Assembly: GCF_033118175.1 (NCBI RefSeq)
Contig: NC_083698.1
Span: forward strand, 48,091,501-48,155,500
Source: Dama dama
Taxonomy: Eukaryota > Chordata > Mammalia > Artiodactyla > Cervidae
Length of the DNA: 64,000 nt
Direction: 5' to 3'
Shown here: piece by piece, positions 1-11,955 of the stretch
Layout of the letters: each line of letters begins with the position of its first letter
Numbering within the stretch: position 1 is the first letter of the stretch
The notes under the pieces: model-generated
What the model was told of the DNA's origin: nothing
The model's input: only the letters and a program-made list of their open reading frames with translations
Database searches by the model: none
Made by a program: the position numbers and the translations under genes

Positions 1-1183
1 CTGTCTACCAGATCTAATCCCTTGAATCTATTTGTCATCCCCACTGTATAATCATAAGGAATTTGATTTAGGTCATACTTGAATGGCCTAGTGGTTTTCC
101 CTACTTTGCTCAATTTAAGCCTGAATCTTGCAATAAGGAGCTCATGATCTGGGTCACAGTCAGCTCCAGGTCTTATTTTTGCTGACTGTATAGAGCTTTT
201 CCATCTTCAGCTGCAAAGAATATAATCAATCTGATTTCAGTTTGACTATCTCGTGATGTTCATGTGTAGAGTCATTTCTTTGGTTGTTGGAAAAGGGTAT
301 TTGCTATGTCCAGCATGTTCTCTTAATAAAACTGTTAGTCTTTGCCCTGCTTCCTCATTTTGTACTCCAAGGTCAAATTTTCTGGTTATTCCAGGTATTC
401 TTGACTGCCTACTTTTGCATTCCAATCCCTTATGATGAAAAGGAAAACTTTTTCTTGCTGTTGGTTCTAGAAGGATTTTGGTTTCCCTGGTGGCTCAGAC
501 AGTATAGAATCTGTCTGCAGTGCTGAAGATCCAGGTTTGATCCCTGGGTCAGGAAGATCTCCTGGAGAAGGGAATGGAAACCCACTCCAGTATTCTTGCC
601 TAGAGAGTTCTATGGGCAGAGGAGCCTGGCAGGCTACAGTCCATGAAGGTCACAAAGAATCAGACATGACTGAGTGGCTTTCACTTTCAATAAAAGATGT
701 TATAGGTCTTCATAGAACAAGTCAACTTCTGTTTCTTTGACAGCAGTGGTTGGGGCATAGACTTGGGTTACTGTGATGTTGAATAATTTGCCTTGGAAAT
801 GAAAGAATATCATTCTGTTGTTTTTGAGATGGCACCCAAGTACTACATTTTGGACTCTTGTTGACTATGAGGGCTACTCCATTTCTTCTAAGGGATTCTT
901 GGCCACTTGTAGTAGATATAATGGTCATCTGAGTTAAATTCGCCCATTACCATCCATTTTCATTCACTGATTTCTAAGATGTAAGTGTCCAATCTTGCCA
1001 TCTCCTGATCATGTCTAATATACCTTGATTTATGGACCTAACATTGCAGGTTCCTGTTCAATTTTGTTCCTTAGAGCATCAGACTTTAGTTTCACCACCA
1101 GACATATCCACTACTGAGCGTTGTTCCCACTTTGGCCCAGTCTCTTCATTCTTTCTGGAGATATTAGTAACTGCTCTCCACTC
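1..1183 (-). mobile_element. BovB LINE fragment, endonuclease half, split by a SINE
   Basis: Minus-strand BovB (RTE-clade LINE) covering the apurinic-type endonuclease part of the ORF; it runs off the left window edge, and its 5'-most end lies near 1,183. On the minus strand the decayed peptide includes SGQESLRRNG followed by VNKS, also found in the endonuclease at 52.6 kb. The reading frame is broken by several frameshifts and by a Bov-tA SINE at 481-690. The missing RT half would lie to the left of the window. Confidence 0.85.
481..690 (+). mobile_element. Bov-tA SINE nested in BovB
   Basis: Sense-strand Bov-tA. It has a tRNA-Glu-like head (GTTTCCCTGGTGGCTCAG, box B-like GGTTTGATCCCTGG) followed by the BovB-derived body ending ...GTCACAAAGAATCAGACATG. 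It interrupts the BovB; flanks AGAAGGATTTT and AAAAGATGTT look like a decayed target-site duplication. The tRNA-like head is SINE, not a functional tRNA gene. Confidence 0.9.
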
Positions 1184-1499
1184 TACAAATCCTCAGAAAC
1201 TAAAATATCCACTAATGTGGATCAGCACTTTTAAAAAGGAAAGGTCAGTGGGTACCACAGAATCATCATTACAACTAAAGACTCTGCCAGCTGCTCCTGG
1301 TAAAAATTCAGCAATACCATAGCTCTATGGGATTATATTCTAGCTTCATTTGCATATTTTTCTGGGTTTTGAATGTATGTTTATATTTAAGGTAGATATT
1401 TAGAAATTTTTTTATACTTCTTAACCAATCTTCTTTTATTTATCAAATCTAGAGTTGAAAGACCCATCCCCCTCAAATAGATACCATTAAGAAAATGTA
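1184..1499. other. Unclassified AT-rich sequence
   Basis: No recognised repeat or gene between the 5' end of the BovB and the start of L1. An open frame at 1,032-1,322 starts inside BovB and has no recognisable product. Confidence 0.4.
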
Positions 1500-2660
1500 T
1501 CTGGTAGTCTCCCAAAGCAATAGAAATAAAAACAAAAGGAAACAAATGGACTTAATCAAACTAATAAGCATTTGCACAGCCAAAGAAATCATAAATAACG
1601 AAAGACAACCTACAGAATGGGAGAAATATTTACAAATAATGTGACTAACAAGGGATTAATTTCCAAAATATATAAATAGCTCATTCAACGTAACAACAAA
1701 AAGCTGAACAACCCAATAGAAAAGTGGGCAGAAAACCTAAATAGACTTTTCTCCAAGGAAGACATAATACAGATGACCAATAGGTATATGAAAAGATGTT
1801 CCACATCACTAACTATTCAGTTCAGTTCAGTTCAGTCGCTCAGTCGTGTCCGACTCTTTGTAACCCCATGAATTGCAGCATGCCAGGCCTCCCTGTCCAT
1901 CACCAACTCCTGGAGTTTACTCAAACTCATGTCCATCGAGTCAGTGATGCCATCCAGCCATCTCATCCTCTGTCGTCCCCTTCTCCTCCTGCCCCCAATC
2001 CCTCCCAGTGTCAGGGTCTTTTCCAATGAGTCTTTTCCACCTCAATTCTTTGCATGAGGTGGCCAAAGTATTGGAGTTTCAGCTTCAGCATCAGTCCTTC
2101 CAATGTAGAGAAATGCAAATCAAAACTACAAGGAGGTACCACCACACACCAGTCAGAATGGCCATCATTAATAAGTCTACAAATTACAAATGCTGGAGAG
2201 GATGTGGAGAAATGGGAACCCACCTACACTGTTGGTGAGAGTATAAATTTTTTTCAGCCACTATGGAAAATGGTATGGAGATTCCTTTTAAATCTAGAGT
2301 AGCCATATGATCAAACAATCCCACTTCTGGGCATATATCTGAAGAAAACTCTAATTCTAAAAGATACATGCATGCTAGTGTTCATAGCAGCACTATTTAC
2401 AACAGCCAAAATATGGAAGCAACTTAAATGCCCGACAGATGATTGGATAAAGAAGATGTGGTATATATACACGATTGAATACTACTCAGCCATAGGGTGA
2501 AAAAAATGAAACAATGCCATTTGCAGCAGTGTCGATGGACCTAGAGATTATCATACTGAGTGAAATAAGCCAGATAGGGAAAGACAAATATCATATGATA
2601 TCACTTATATGTGGAATATTAAAAAATGATAAAAATGAACTTACATGCAAGACAAACTAT
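1500..2660 (+). mobile_element. L1 ORF2 3' end, interrupted by BovB
   Basis: Plus-strand L1 (LINE-1) carrying the C-terminal part of ORF2. Landmarks are CAAAGCAATAGAAATAAAAA at the 5' side, GAAATGCAAATCAAAACTAC, the VRMAIIN-type peptide, and the terminal CATATGATATCACTTATATG motif. It is 5' truncated and its frame is decayed. A BovB tail sits inside it at 1,818-2,105; L1 sequence resumes in register on the far side. Confidence 0.88.
1818..2105 (-). mobile_element. 5'-truncated BovB 3' tail nested in L1
   Basis: About 290 bp of the BovB 3' end in antisense, beginning with CAGTTCAG repeats (the complement of the CTGAACTGAA tail) and ending at CAGTCCTTCCAATG. L1 ORF2 is continuous across the insertion. 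A short local duplication around TCTTTTCCAATGAGTC/TCTTTTCCACC is present inside. Confidence 0.88.
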
Positions 2661-2719
2661 TTAAAAGGTAATGATAGAGCATTTTCACAATTGAAAATTT
2701 ACCACCTTTAAATTGTGTA

Positions 2720-3285
2720 AACCTAATGAGTTCAACACCTGGCAAGTAAAAAGAAATTCCATTTCAAAACATATTACAGTGAAATCCAAAGAGAAAAATG
2801 AAACATGAGCAGAGAGAAAAGACATGCTAGCTAAAAGGAAGGAATAATTAATCTAATGGCCTGCCTTCTCAATGGCAAAAATGGAAGGCAGAAGACAAGA
2901 GAATTAGTAGCCTCAATGTTCTGAGAGACAAATAACTCTCAATAGAATTGTATACTCAAAATAAACACTCAAAAAGGAGAGTTAAAGAAGCACATCTTTA
3001 GAAAAACAAAAGCTGAGCATTTACTACCAACAGATTCTGAGTTCATCAAAAATATAAAGGATAGATCTTGTAAAGACAAAAATATTTTACCATAAAGAAG
3101 GTCTCAGATTCAAGGACTAATAAATAAAGAAAAATATTTTAAAAGAGAATAAATCTAAACAAATATTGAACAAATAAATATTTATGCTCAATGTGGAGAC
3201 TAAAAACAATTGAAAATTGCAAAGAACTATAAACTAACGAATAAAAGAGCATGAAATCTAAAAGATAGTATGGTAATGTACGCTA
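2720..3285 (+). mobile_element. Ancient L1M-like A-rich fragment
   Basis: A-rich DNA resembling the segment just upstream of ORF2 in old mammalian L1s: ATGGAAGGCAGAAGACAAG, then GAATTGTATACTC, then AGCATTTACTACCAACAGA. The same segment recurs near 19.95 kb and 32.2 kb. It probably belongs to the same old element as the pieces at 3,783-4,450. The exact subfamily is not assigned. Confidence 0.55.
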
Positions 3286-3465
3286 TAAAATCCTAGAGGA
3301 AAACACAGGCAGAACACTCTGACATAAATCGCAGCGATATCTTTTCGGATCCATCTCCCAGAATGATGGAAATAAAAACAAAAAGAAGCAAATGGGAGTT
3401 ACTTAAACTCAAAAGCTTTTGCACAGCAAAGGGAACAGTAAACATAGTGTAAAGACAACGCACAG
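3286..3465 (+). mobile_element. Short L1 ORF2 fragment
   Basis: Younger L1 sequence: CCTAGAGGAAAACACAGGCA, a GGATCCATCTCCCAGA stretch, and CTTTTGCACAGCAAAGGGAA. It overlaps in content with the start of the L1 at 1,500, so it is a second copy of the same ORF2 region. It ends where the CHR SINE begins. Confidence 0.75.
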
Positions 3466-3782
3466 CGTTTCCCTGGTGGCTCAGTAGTAAAGAATCTGCC
3501 TGCCAATGCAGGAGACACGGGTTCTAGCCCTGATGCGGGAAGCCCTCATGCCATGGAGCAACTAAGCCCATGTGCCATAACTACTGAGCCCGTGCTCTAG
3601 AGCCCAGGATTGGCAACTACTGAAGCCCACCCACCTAGAGCCAGGGCTCCATAACAAGAGAAGCCACCACAATGAGAACCTCGTGCAGCACAGCTAGAGA
3701 CTAGCCCCCATTCACCAGAACTAGAGAAAGGCCCATGCAGCAATGGAGATCCAGAACAGCCACAAAGAAAAGAACAGAACTG
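3466..3782 (+). mobile_element. CHR-type tRNA-derived SINE
   Basis: Cetartiodactyl CHR-class SINE of about 315 bp: GTTTCCCTGGTGGCTCAG head, CAATGCAGGAGACACGGGTT, then the CHR body GGAGCAACTAAGCCCATG, AGAGAAGCCACCACAATGAG and ACTAGAGAAAGGCCCATG. The body lacks the BovB-like CCACTCCAGTATTCTTG of Bov-tA, which separates the two SINE classes. Confidence 0.8.
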
Positions 3783-4450
3783 AATGATAGTAAGTCCAGC
3801 AGCTTAAAGAATACAAGAGGAAAAGCAGGACAAAGGAAAATGGTCAAACTGCTGGTAGAGATTAACCAAAATATATGTAAGTGAACTGATTCTCCTCCTG
3901 TTAAAATACATAGATGTCAGACTGGATTTAAGAAAATAGTCCAGCTCGAGCTGTATATAAAAGCCACATTTAAAGCATAAAGACACAGACAAGTGGGAAA
4001 GGATGAAAAAATGATATACCTGAAAAGTGTTAATTAAATGAAAGCTGGTGAAGTTAATTTATACTGCACAAACATAAGTTAAGGCAAAAAGCATTACTAG
4101 AAATAGAGTAGGGCCTTCCCAGGTGGCACAAGTGGTAAAGAGTTCACCTGCCAATGCAGGAGACAAGAGACACAGGTTCGATCCCTGGGTGGAGGAGATC
4201 CCCTGGAGTAGGAAATAGCAACCCACTCCAGTATTCTTGACTGGGAAATTCCATGGGCAGATGAGCCTGGTGGGCTACAGTCCCTGGGACTGCAAAGAGT
4301 CAAACACAACTGAACACACACACATGGATAGAGAAGTTCACTGAATAATGAACAAACTTTCAGTTCAACAGAAGGATATAACAATTCTAAGTTTTTAGAC
4401 ACTAATAATAACATAACTTGAATTCTATTATGCTAGTAAAATAATTATAC
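3783..4450 (+). mobile_element. Ancient L1M ORF2 N-terminal fragment, split by a SINE
   Basis: Old L1 ORF2 endonuclease-to-RT linker. AAGGCAAAAAGCATTACTAG (near 4,081) encodes the KAKSITR-type stretch of L1 ORF2, and after the SINE the sequence continues with GGATATAACAATTCTAAG. The two halves are collinear across 4,111-4,326, so this is one element. Frame heavily decayed. Confidence 0.65.
4111..4326 (+). mobile_element. Bov-tA SINE nested in L1M
   Basis: Sense Bov-tA: head GGGCCTTCCCAGGTGGC, CAGGTTCGATCCCTGGGT box B-like motif, GCAACCCACTCCAGTATTC, CTACAGTCCCTGGGACTG, ending in a short CA-rich tail. ATAGAG on both sides may be a remnant target-site duplication. Confidence 0.9.
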
Positions 4451-4739
4451 AACTAATAAAATTTTAAAAGTAACTTGTCACTTGAAAAAATCAGTAGATT
4501 AATATCCATATGCAAGGCGGTTTCTTAATGCCATTTCACAGGTTATTTTCTGTTTTGGTTCTCAATGCTATTTAGCCTTATCAGGTAAGTTGTGAACTGT
4601 TCTCTATTTTTCTATGCCAGGATTAGAATTATCTCCCTCAAATGTTTGCCAGAATTTATCACTAAAACCCTCTGTGCATAGTATCTTCCTTCTATGAAGA
4701 TTTTTTTAAACTGTTACTGGTTTTAATAGATACAGATCT

Positions 4740-5755
4740 ACTCACAATTTCTATTTTGTCTTGAGTCAATTTTGTTTATTATTTTATGAAAAGAACCATT
4801 TCTTCAGGGTTTTAAAAAACCAGGGCATCAGAACATTTAAAAAAATCTCTGCTGTAGTTGCAATTTTCATCCCTTAAAGTGTTTCTTTGAACCTTATCTT
4901 TTGTTTTAGTGATCAGACTGTCCAGAATTGTCAATTTCTTGATCTCTTGGAAAACCAGTTTTTAACTTTGATGTCCTTTTCTAGCTCATTATCTTCTGCA
5001 TTTATTTTCACTTTCTTCTTCTACTTTCGTTATTTGTTCGTTTCTTACCAGCATTTTAAGATAACTGACTAGTTGATTAATCTTTCTCATAAAGTGTTTC
5101 AATCTAAAAATTTCCCACTACATAACATTCACCAACATTTCCAAAGTTTTGAGTTATAATTTTTTCTTTATTCTGTAATTCTAAGTAATTTTTAGTTTCC
5201 AATTTGTTTTTTTCTTTAACTCATGAGCTATTAAAATGTTTTTAATTTCCAAAATTATCTTTGTTTTGTTCTGTATGTATATACATGAGTGTGAAATTTA
5301 TTTTTATTTTTTAATATTAATTTAATTATTGTCAGAGATGGAATTCCATGTGAAATCAATTCTTTGGAGATTATTCTAACTTTCTATATGGCCAAAGCAT
5401 TGTTGTACTTTGGTAAATGTTCCATGTAACTTGAAAAGAACTGGGTCCAGGGTTTTTATTAATTCATAACGTCAGTATTTACCAAACTTTCTTTAAGAGT
5501 CATTTGAGGCTGTTTTTAAAAATACAGCGTCTGAGTCTCTCTTCTGGAAATTCTCTTTCAATACGTCTGATCAGAGAAGTTTGGGAAATCCTGCAGTGAG
5601 CCAAGCAATTTTGTTGTTCCATTCAGATTTTCCTTATTGTACTAATCTATGTCAATCTGATTCATCACTTATTGAGAAAGCTGTGTTCAAATATTTCAGT
5701 AAGAGGGTAGATTTTTAAATTTTTGCTTTTAATTTTGTCAGCTTTAAATATATGC

Positions 5756-5758
<3 letters not shown>
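4740..5758 (-). mobile_element. Ancient L1M ORF2 fragment, minus strand
   Basis: T-rich sequence matching antisense old L1 ORF2: AGTTTCCAATTTGTTTTTTT, TTTAACTCATGAGCTATT, AATGTTCCATGTAACTTG, and after a gap AATTTTGTCAGCTTTAAATA. The stretch 5,460-5,615 differs and looks like an inserted MER5-type element. The microsatellite at 5,759 marks the end. Confidence 0.6.
5465..5615. mobile_element. Possible MER5-like hAT element
   Basis: Contains GAGGCTGTTTTTAAAAATAC and a CTGGAAATTCTCTTTCAATA stretch reminiscent of the hAT-derived MER5 family (AGCTTTTTAAAAATAC ... AGATTCTGATTCAAT). Orientation and ends are not resolved. Confidence 0.35.

Positions 5759-5796
<38 letters not shown>
5759..5796. repeat. 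(AC)19 microsatellite
   Basis: Uninterrupted 38-bp AC dinucleotide run, followed by an imperfect ACTCACCCACC extension. Likely length-polymorphic. Confidence 0.97.
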
Positions 5797-5800
<4 letters not shown>

Positions 5801-5840
5801 CCACCCATCTATTTGGTAGGTCTATTAAATTCTCTTCAGC

Positions 5841-6590
5841 TTCAGTTCAGTTCAGTCGCTCAGTCGTGTCTGACTCTTTGTGACCCTGTGAACCACAGCA
5901 CACCAGGCCTCCCTGTCCATCACCAACTCCTGGAGCCTACCCAAACTCATGTGCATTGATGCCATCCAACCATCTCATCCTCTGTCGTCCCCTTCTCCTC
6001 CTGCCTTCAATCTTTCCCAGCATCAGGGTCTTTTCAAATGAGTCAGCTCTTCACATCAGGTGGCCAAAGTATTGGAGTTTCAGCTTCAACATCAGTCCTT
6101 CCAATGAACACCCAGGACTGATCTCCTTTAGGATGAACTGGTTGGATCTCCTTGCAGTCCAAGGGACTCTCAAAAGTCTTCTCCAACACCACAGTTCAAA
6201 AGCATCAATTCTTCGGCACTCAGCTTTCTTTGTACATCCATACATGACTACTGGAAAAACCATAGCCTTGACTAGACGGACCTTTGTTGGTAAAGTAATG
6301 TCTCTGCTTTTTAATATGCTGTCTAGGTTGGTCATAACTTTCCTTCCAAGGAGTAAATGTCTTTTAACTTCATGATTGCAATCACCATCAGCAGTGATTT
6401 TGGAGCCCAAAAAAAATAAAAGTCAGCCACTGTTTCCACTGTTTCCCCATCTATTTGCCATGAAGTGATGGGACCGGATGCCATGATCTTAACTTTCTGA
6501 ATATTGAGCTTTAAGCCAACTTTTTCACTCTCCTCTTTCACTTTCATCAAAAGGCTCTTTAGTTCTTCTTCACTTTCTGCCATAATGGTG
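5841..6590 (-). mobile_element. 5'-truncated BovB LINE, minus strand
   Basis: About 750 bp of BovB 3' end: tail TTCAGTTCAGTTCAGTCGCT at left, ending in the middle of the RT domain just 3' of the YADD motif (peptide MAESEEELKSLLMKVKEESE on the minus strand). Two minus-strand frames (6,051-6,410 and 6,332-6,583) carry the C-terminal BovB protein but are frameshifted relative to each other around 6,405, at an extra-A run. Confidence 0.93.
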
Positions 6591-8639
6591 CTTATATGTC
6601 CTCAAAATATGGCCAAACCTGGAGGCCTTCCTGCCAGTATCAAAACCCTCTACTGGAAAAGACAATCCATAGAGCTGGTACATAAAACATTGATATCATT
6701 AAAAGGGATCAAAATGAAGTATCTCCCTTAATTCAGTGGTATATTAATACAGAGAGAAAGATTAAGCATTTTACAGGATTTATTAATTTTCTGCTTCCAT
6801 AGGTATTGTTTCTAGATTCACAGAAGAGTTCTGTCACTCTTTGTATTGAAGATTCACTTATGACTCTGTATTCAGCCAAAATATTGTGTAGTAATTAGAC
6901 TCCAACTAAAATAAATAAATTTTCAAAAAAAAGAAATGGCTTATTTTCAGAATAGTACCTTGTTTGCACAAATGTGTCTACTGAGAAAGAGGAGGAAACC
7001 TTGTGTGCATCCACATTATTCTGGCAATTTCTCTAAATGTGTTTTTGGAGGACCATGCAGCCTGCTTCTCTTATTCCACATCTGAGATATTCCCCTCTGA
7101 AACGTCCTGTTGGTGATTATGTAGACCCAGCTGTGGAGAGTGGTTTACTGAAAATGTTTGTAAAACAATTAAAACTTTCATCATGCCTCCTAACCTCCTG
7201 TCTTCTTAACATTAAAACTACCCTTTGCAATTTCCTTGTTTTTCTCACATTGACTGGGTCTGAAGGGAACATTTATTTATGACATAGCAAACAGTTTAAC
7301 TGGTAGTTTGGCTGACAGAACAGCTTTGTTTCTATGCTTGTACAACCCCCCTTCTGACAGCAGAAGTTGAGAAACAAGTCTTCTTAGCAAACTGCCTCTG
7401 CAATGCCAGAAGAAGGCAGAGCCATCTTGTTATTACAGGAATACAAAATTGGTGGGGGGTTACTTCATTTCTCATTTATTGACTTAAGGACAAATAGCCC
7501 AGTGTACTATTACTTCAGAAATCAATAGAGAGAACACTGTAGTCAACTTTCAAAAAATAAAAATAAAATTAAAAAAGGAAAAACTGTTCTTTCATCTGGT
7601 AGCAGTGGCTTTAGGGCACTATAAATTGTCCTGCAGGACCTTCATAGGGCCCACAAAGACTGAGAAAAGTAATGAAGCATGTCTATCCAGAGGGAGGCTA
7701 GATAAACATGGTTTAAGATTAAATTGCTTCCCAGCAAAGCAAGAGTTATTAGATCACCTTTTGCAGAATCAGTCATTTTTATAAATACAGATACAGAACA
7801 AGTAAATCATTGGACATTCTTCTTCAACTAGAAACAGGGTGCTTTGCAATTGCTATTGCAGAGGGTCTTGATTTTTAAAACAAACAAAAAAAATTAAAAC
7901 CCAGCAACCAAATGAAAACTGTGAAGCCTCTTCTGCTCTTCGATAATTCTGCTTCAGATACTTCTGGACTTTTAAGAGGAAACAATATTCTGTTGTGAAA
8001 ATCCATTGTTGGGCTATTTTTCATCTTGTTTTTAACTCCCTTGTGGCATTGTTCAAATCACTGTCCCCAGAACAAAAGAGATGTAACACCACTTTTTAAA
8101 TGACACTGTCTTCCTAATTCCCTGTTAGGCCCTTAGCAATACACATTATTCTCTGTATTCTATATTTTGAACAGGAAATTATTAAAAAGGAGTTCATGGT
8201 CTTTGTACCACCCACTGAATGTAAATCTTGAGTGGCACTTGATGCCAGTTTATGCCCCTTTGGTAGCTGTGCCGTCCTGGCAAAATGTAGGAGGAAAAGC
8301 AAACTGAGAGGAAGCCTCTGGGTCTTTCTGAAGAATGAGTGGGCCTTACGGCCGGAGATCCGAGCCACGGGCTCATTTAGTCCCTCTGTTTCCTATAAGT
8401 ACACGGCAAGCTTGTTTTTACATTTTTCATGTGCTTGATGAGTGTCTTTATACCAAAGGACCTTAATAGGTTTCTACGGGAAGACAAGTAACTTAGGAGA
8501 TGGATTACATTAACTTCGGAGTGTGCAAGCTTGGCCCTGTCCTGCTCTAACCCTCTGTGATCTTGAGCCTTGAATTCTCCAAAGATAGGGAAACTAATCC
8601 TTACCAGCTGCTTTTGGGGAGGGGGAGATCAAATGTATA
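6591..8639. other. Mostly single-copy, AT-rich DNA
   Basis: No gene recognised. Near 6,880-6,935 ATTGTGTAGTAATTAGACTC plus an AATAAATAAAT and A-run resembles the extreme 3' end of a bovid L1, but it is too short to be sure. 8,230-8,380 is somewhat richer in CpG and open on both strands; the peptides match nothing I recognise and I see no splice-site pair supporting an exon. Confidence 0.4.
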
Positions 8640-8830
8640 AAGTAACTGAGCTCCTCATTAACAAAAATCATCTATCAATGTGCATTACTCATTATAGAAA
8701 AGAATTAGCCTGTCCGCGATTTGCTTTCATTTTGCTTTTGATTAATTGTATCATGTATTGTCAACCAGGACTCCACAAGGAAATGCAATTAGCATCATCA
8801 ATGTTAATGATGACTGAGGGTTGACAGGAG
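8640..8830. other. Candidate conserved non-coding element
   Basis: Repeat-free AT-rich patch dense in TAAT/ATTA homeodomain-type cores (CTCATTAAC, TTGATTAATTG, GCAATTAGCATC, GTTAATGATG). This looks like developmental enhancer DNA, but conservation cannot be measured here. Confidence 0.25.
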
Positions 8831-10149
8831 CCAGATGTCTATACAGAATTCAGGGAAAAAACTCACTCTAATAAACTTATGATCTAGTTTAAAGGAAGTA
8901 GCAATTGCTCAATTTCCCTGAAATGTTTAAACTTTAAAGAGCCAATTTATAAAGAAGTCAAAAACAAGAAGTCAAGATGATAAAGAAGTGAAAAAAATGT
9001 ATACACAAAGAAAAATTAAAGAAATAAGATATTTGACAGGAAAAGTAGAGAACTGAGATTGAACGAGTAATAATGGTTTGCAATCTTATAAAGATTCCAT
9101 GTTTTGGGGCCAAATTAAGCAATTCTGGGCTTCTTTTCTCTTGTTCCTCTCTCCCGTGTTCACTCTTTTGAATAGGCCCAAGTCACTCCTTTCATTTCTT
9201 CACTTATGTACTTCTTTCAGATATTTTTATTATCTACTGTATATAAAAACTATGCTAGGTGTGTGAGTGATAGAAAAATACACATGACATAGTCACCTGT
9301 TCTCAAAGGATACAATGTCTCAGTAAGAAGAACAAGACATGAACACAAACCACTCCTACTTAAGGAAGTATGAGAAAAACTAATACAAGAGAGACAGGAA
9401 GGGAAAGTTTATTTCCTTTCCAGCCAGACTTCAAAGGAAGTCTTTGAAAAAAGCTGTTTCCATCTGACTCATGCTTATTTCCCATCACTACTGAAAAACT
9501 CATTAATTCTTATCCAGATAAATTGAGTAATGTTGAAATTAAGATAAATTGGTATGACAGCACTAAGTTTCAGATTATCTCCATTTCTTCCAAGCAGCAA
9601 AAACATTCTGTGCTCTTGGCTGGTCTCTCTTTTGAGAAGTCACTCTTCAGCTCCCCTAGACATGTCCTAGTAAACAAGTGTCACTGCTTGTGCACTGGAT
9701 TGGGTTGCAATACTTATAAACCTGCATACTTGAATGACTTCTTGTTCCATACTGGATCTTGTTTGGGAAATAACATTAAAGATTAATGTTACTTGCCATC
9801 GGCATTTATCATTTCTCAAAGTTGTGTTGGAAGCCTAAATGACCAAGTCAGATTATGCCCACAGTGATGTGAGGAACAAAGGAAATTATTTAGTCATTAA
9901 GCCTCTGCATGAGAGCGGGACTTGATAAGATGAAGACACCCCCTCCCAAAAGGATGGGGACATAGACTGTATATCAGTATTTAGGGATTACAAATTTTTT
10001 TCCCTTTCATAAAAGTCTTTCTTACTCCTTTTTGACAGGAAGAAATGGCAAGAGAAATAAATCAATACAGTTGTTTTTCCAGAATAACAATAATATGGTT
10101 TCTTTGGACTTTGTTCATAACCTCACTGAACACTCATGTCAATAAACTG
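8831..10149. other. Single-copy DNA with a weak L2-like patch
   Basis: No gene recognised. Around 9,225-9,340 CTATGCTAGGTGTGTGAG and AACAAGACATGAACACAAAC resemble the 'tatgccaggcactg ... gaacaagaca' stretch of LINE2, plus strand. The remainder has no repeat I can name. Confidence 0.35.
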
Positions 10150-11580
10150 AGAGACAAAGTCTTCTCATAGAAAAAATACACAGTGTGCCCAGAAATAAAC
10201 CCACGCATATGTAGTCAACTAATCTTTGTCAAGAGCACCAAGAATGCACAAAGAAAAGATAATTTCTTCAATAAAGATAGTTTCTTTTTTCAGTTGGAAA
10301 AACTGAATATCCACACACAAGAGAATGAAATTGAACCCTTATCTTATGTTATTCACAAAAACCAACTCAAAATGGATTAAACCTTAATTGTAAGACCTGA
10401 AGAAAAACATGACTCCTAGAAGAAAATATAAGGAAAAATCTGCTTGATAATCATTGTCTTGGCTATGATTTTCTTTTTTTGGGGTCTATGCAAAAGTATA
10501 GAAAACAAAAGCATAAATAAACAAGTGGGACCACATCAAACTAAAAAACATCTTTACAGCAAAGTAAACAATCAGCAAAATGAAAAGATGACCTATGAAA
10601 TAGGAGAAAGTGTCTGCATACTGTATCTGATAAGGGGTTGATATCTAAATATATAAGAAACTTATACAGCTCAATAGCAAAAAACAAAACAAAACTGATT
10701 TTAAAGTGAGAAGAGGACCTAAACAGACATTTTTCCAAAGAAGATAAACAAATGGAAGATATACAAGATATCTATATTTCACTAGATATATGAAAAGGTG
10801 CTCAACATTGCTAACCATCAGGGAAAAGCAAACCTAAACCACAGTGATAAATCTCCTTATACCTGTTAAGATAGCTGTTATCATAAGATAAGACAAATGT
10901 TGGTGATAATGAGGCAGAAAGGAGAAACTTGTATGCTGTTGTTGAGAATATAAATTGGTACAGTCATTATGAAAAATAGTCTGAAGACACCTCAAAAAAT
11001 TAAAAATAGTACTATCACATGATCCAGCAATTTCACTTCTGGCTGTGTCTAAAAAAGTAAAATCACTGTCTCAGAGGGCTCTCTGCACTCCTATGTTCAT
11101 TGCAGCATTATTCACAATAGCCAAGACACGGTCACAACCTAAATGTCCATCAGCAGATGAATGGATAAAGAAAATGTGGTACATATATACAGTGAAATAA
11201 TATTGAGCCATAACAAAGAAGAAAATCTTGCCATTTGTGACAACATGGATTAACTTGGAGGGTATTATGATAGATGAAACAAACCAGACACAAAAGGGCA
11301 AATACTATATTATTTTACTTATATGCGGAATCTAAGAAGTTGAGCTCATAGAATGAGAGGGTGGTAACCAAGGCTGGGGGTGGGGAAAATAGAGAGATGT
11401 TGGTCAAAGGGAATAAACTTTCAGTATAAGATGAATATGTTCTAAAGATTTAATGTACAGCATGGTGACTATAGTTAACAATCATCAAGTTTTACATCTT
11501 CAAGCATATTGTACAACCTAACTATATATAATTTTTATTTGCTAATCATACTTCAATAAAGCTGAAAATAAGGAGAAAAA
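10150..11580 (+). mobile_element. L1M (L1MA-like) ORF2 3' end and 3' UTR
   Basis: About 1.4 kb of plus-strand old L1: CCAGAAATAAACCCACGCAT, AGTGGGACCACATCAAACTA, CAACCTAAATGTCCATCAGC, then a 3' UTR with AGAGATGTTGGTCAAAGG and ATGGTGACTATAGTTAAC, ending in AATAAAGCTGAAAATAAGG. 5' truncated, many stops and frameshifts, older than the artiodactyl L1s elsewhere in the window. Confidence 0.87.
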
Positions 11581-11764
11581 CATACAATGTCATGTGAAAG
11601 GTGCCATAAAAAAAGCCAGAAAGGCAGAGAAAATCATGAAATGAGGCAAAGCACTCTCTTTGGGCAGAGTTTTCTTCCATGAAAGAGTCATTCTTCTCCT
11701 TTGTGAAGTTGATACTTCTTCTCTTTGAATAAAATAAGAAATTTTCCTGTGTTGAAGCTAAAGC

Positions 11765-11955
11765 GTTACTATTTGTTGAGTGCCTACTTCACAGTAAGCA
11801 TTTATATGCTTTATTTAATCCTTACAGCTACTGTGCAATATCACCCTCATTTCACTGGAGAGAAAAATAGAGGTTCCGAGAATATCTTGATTCAGGGTGT
11901 CAGATTAGTAAGTGCTGGAGGCACAATTCATACTCAGGACTGTCTCACTTGAAAT
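11765..11955 (+). mobile_element. MIR SINE
   Basis: Ancient tRNA-derived MIR: GTTGAGTGCCTACTTCACAG, TTTATTTAATCCTTACAGC, TTCACTGGAGAGAAAAATAG, GATTAGTAAGTGCTGGAGGC, in consensus order. Confidence 0.75.

Noticed and set aside
481..560. tRNA-like boxes A and B (here and at every Bov-tA head)
   Set aside because: These belong to tRNA-Glu-derived SINEs with a BovB-type body; no complete cloverleaf tRNA gene is present.
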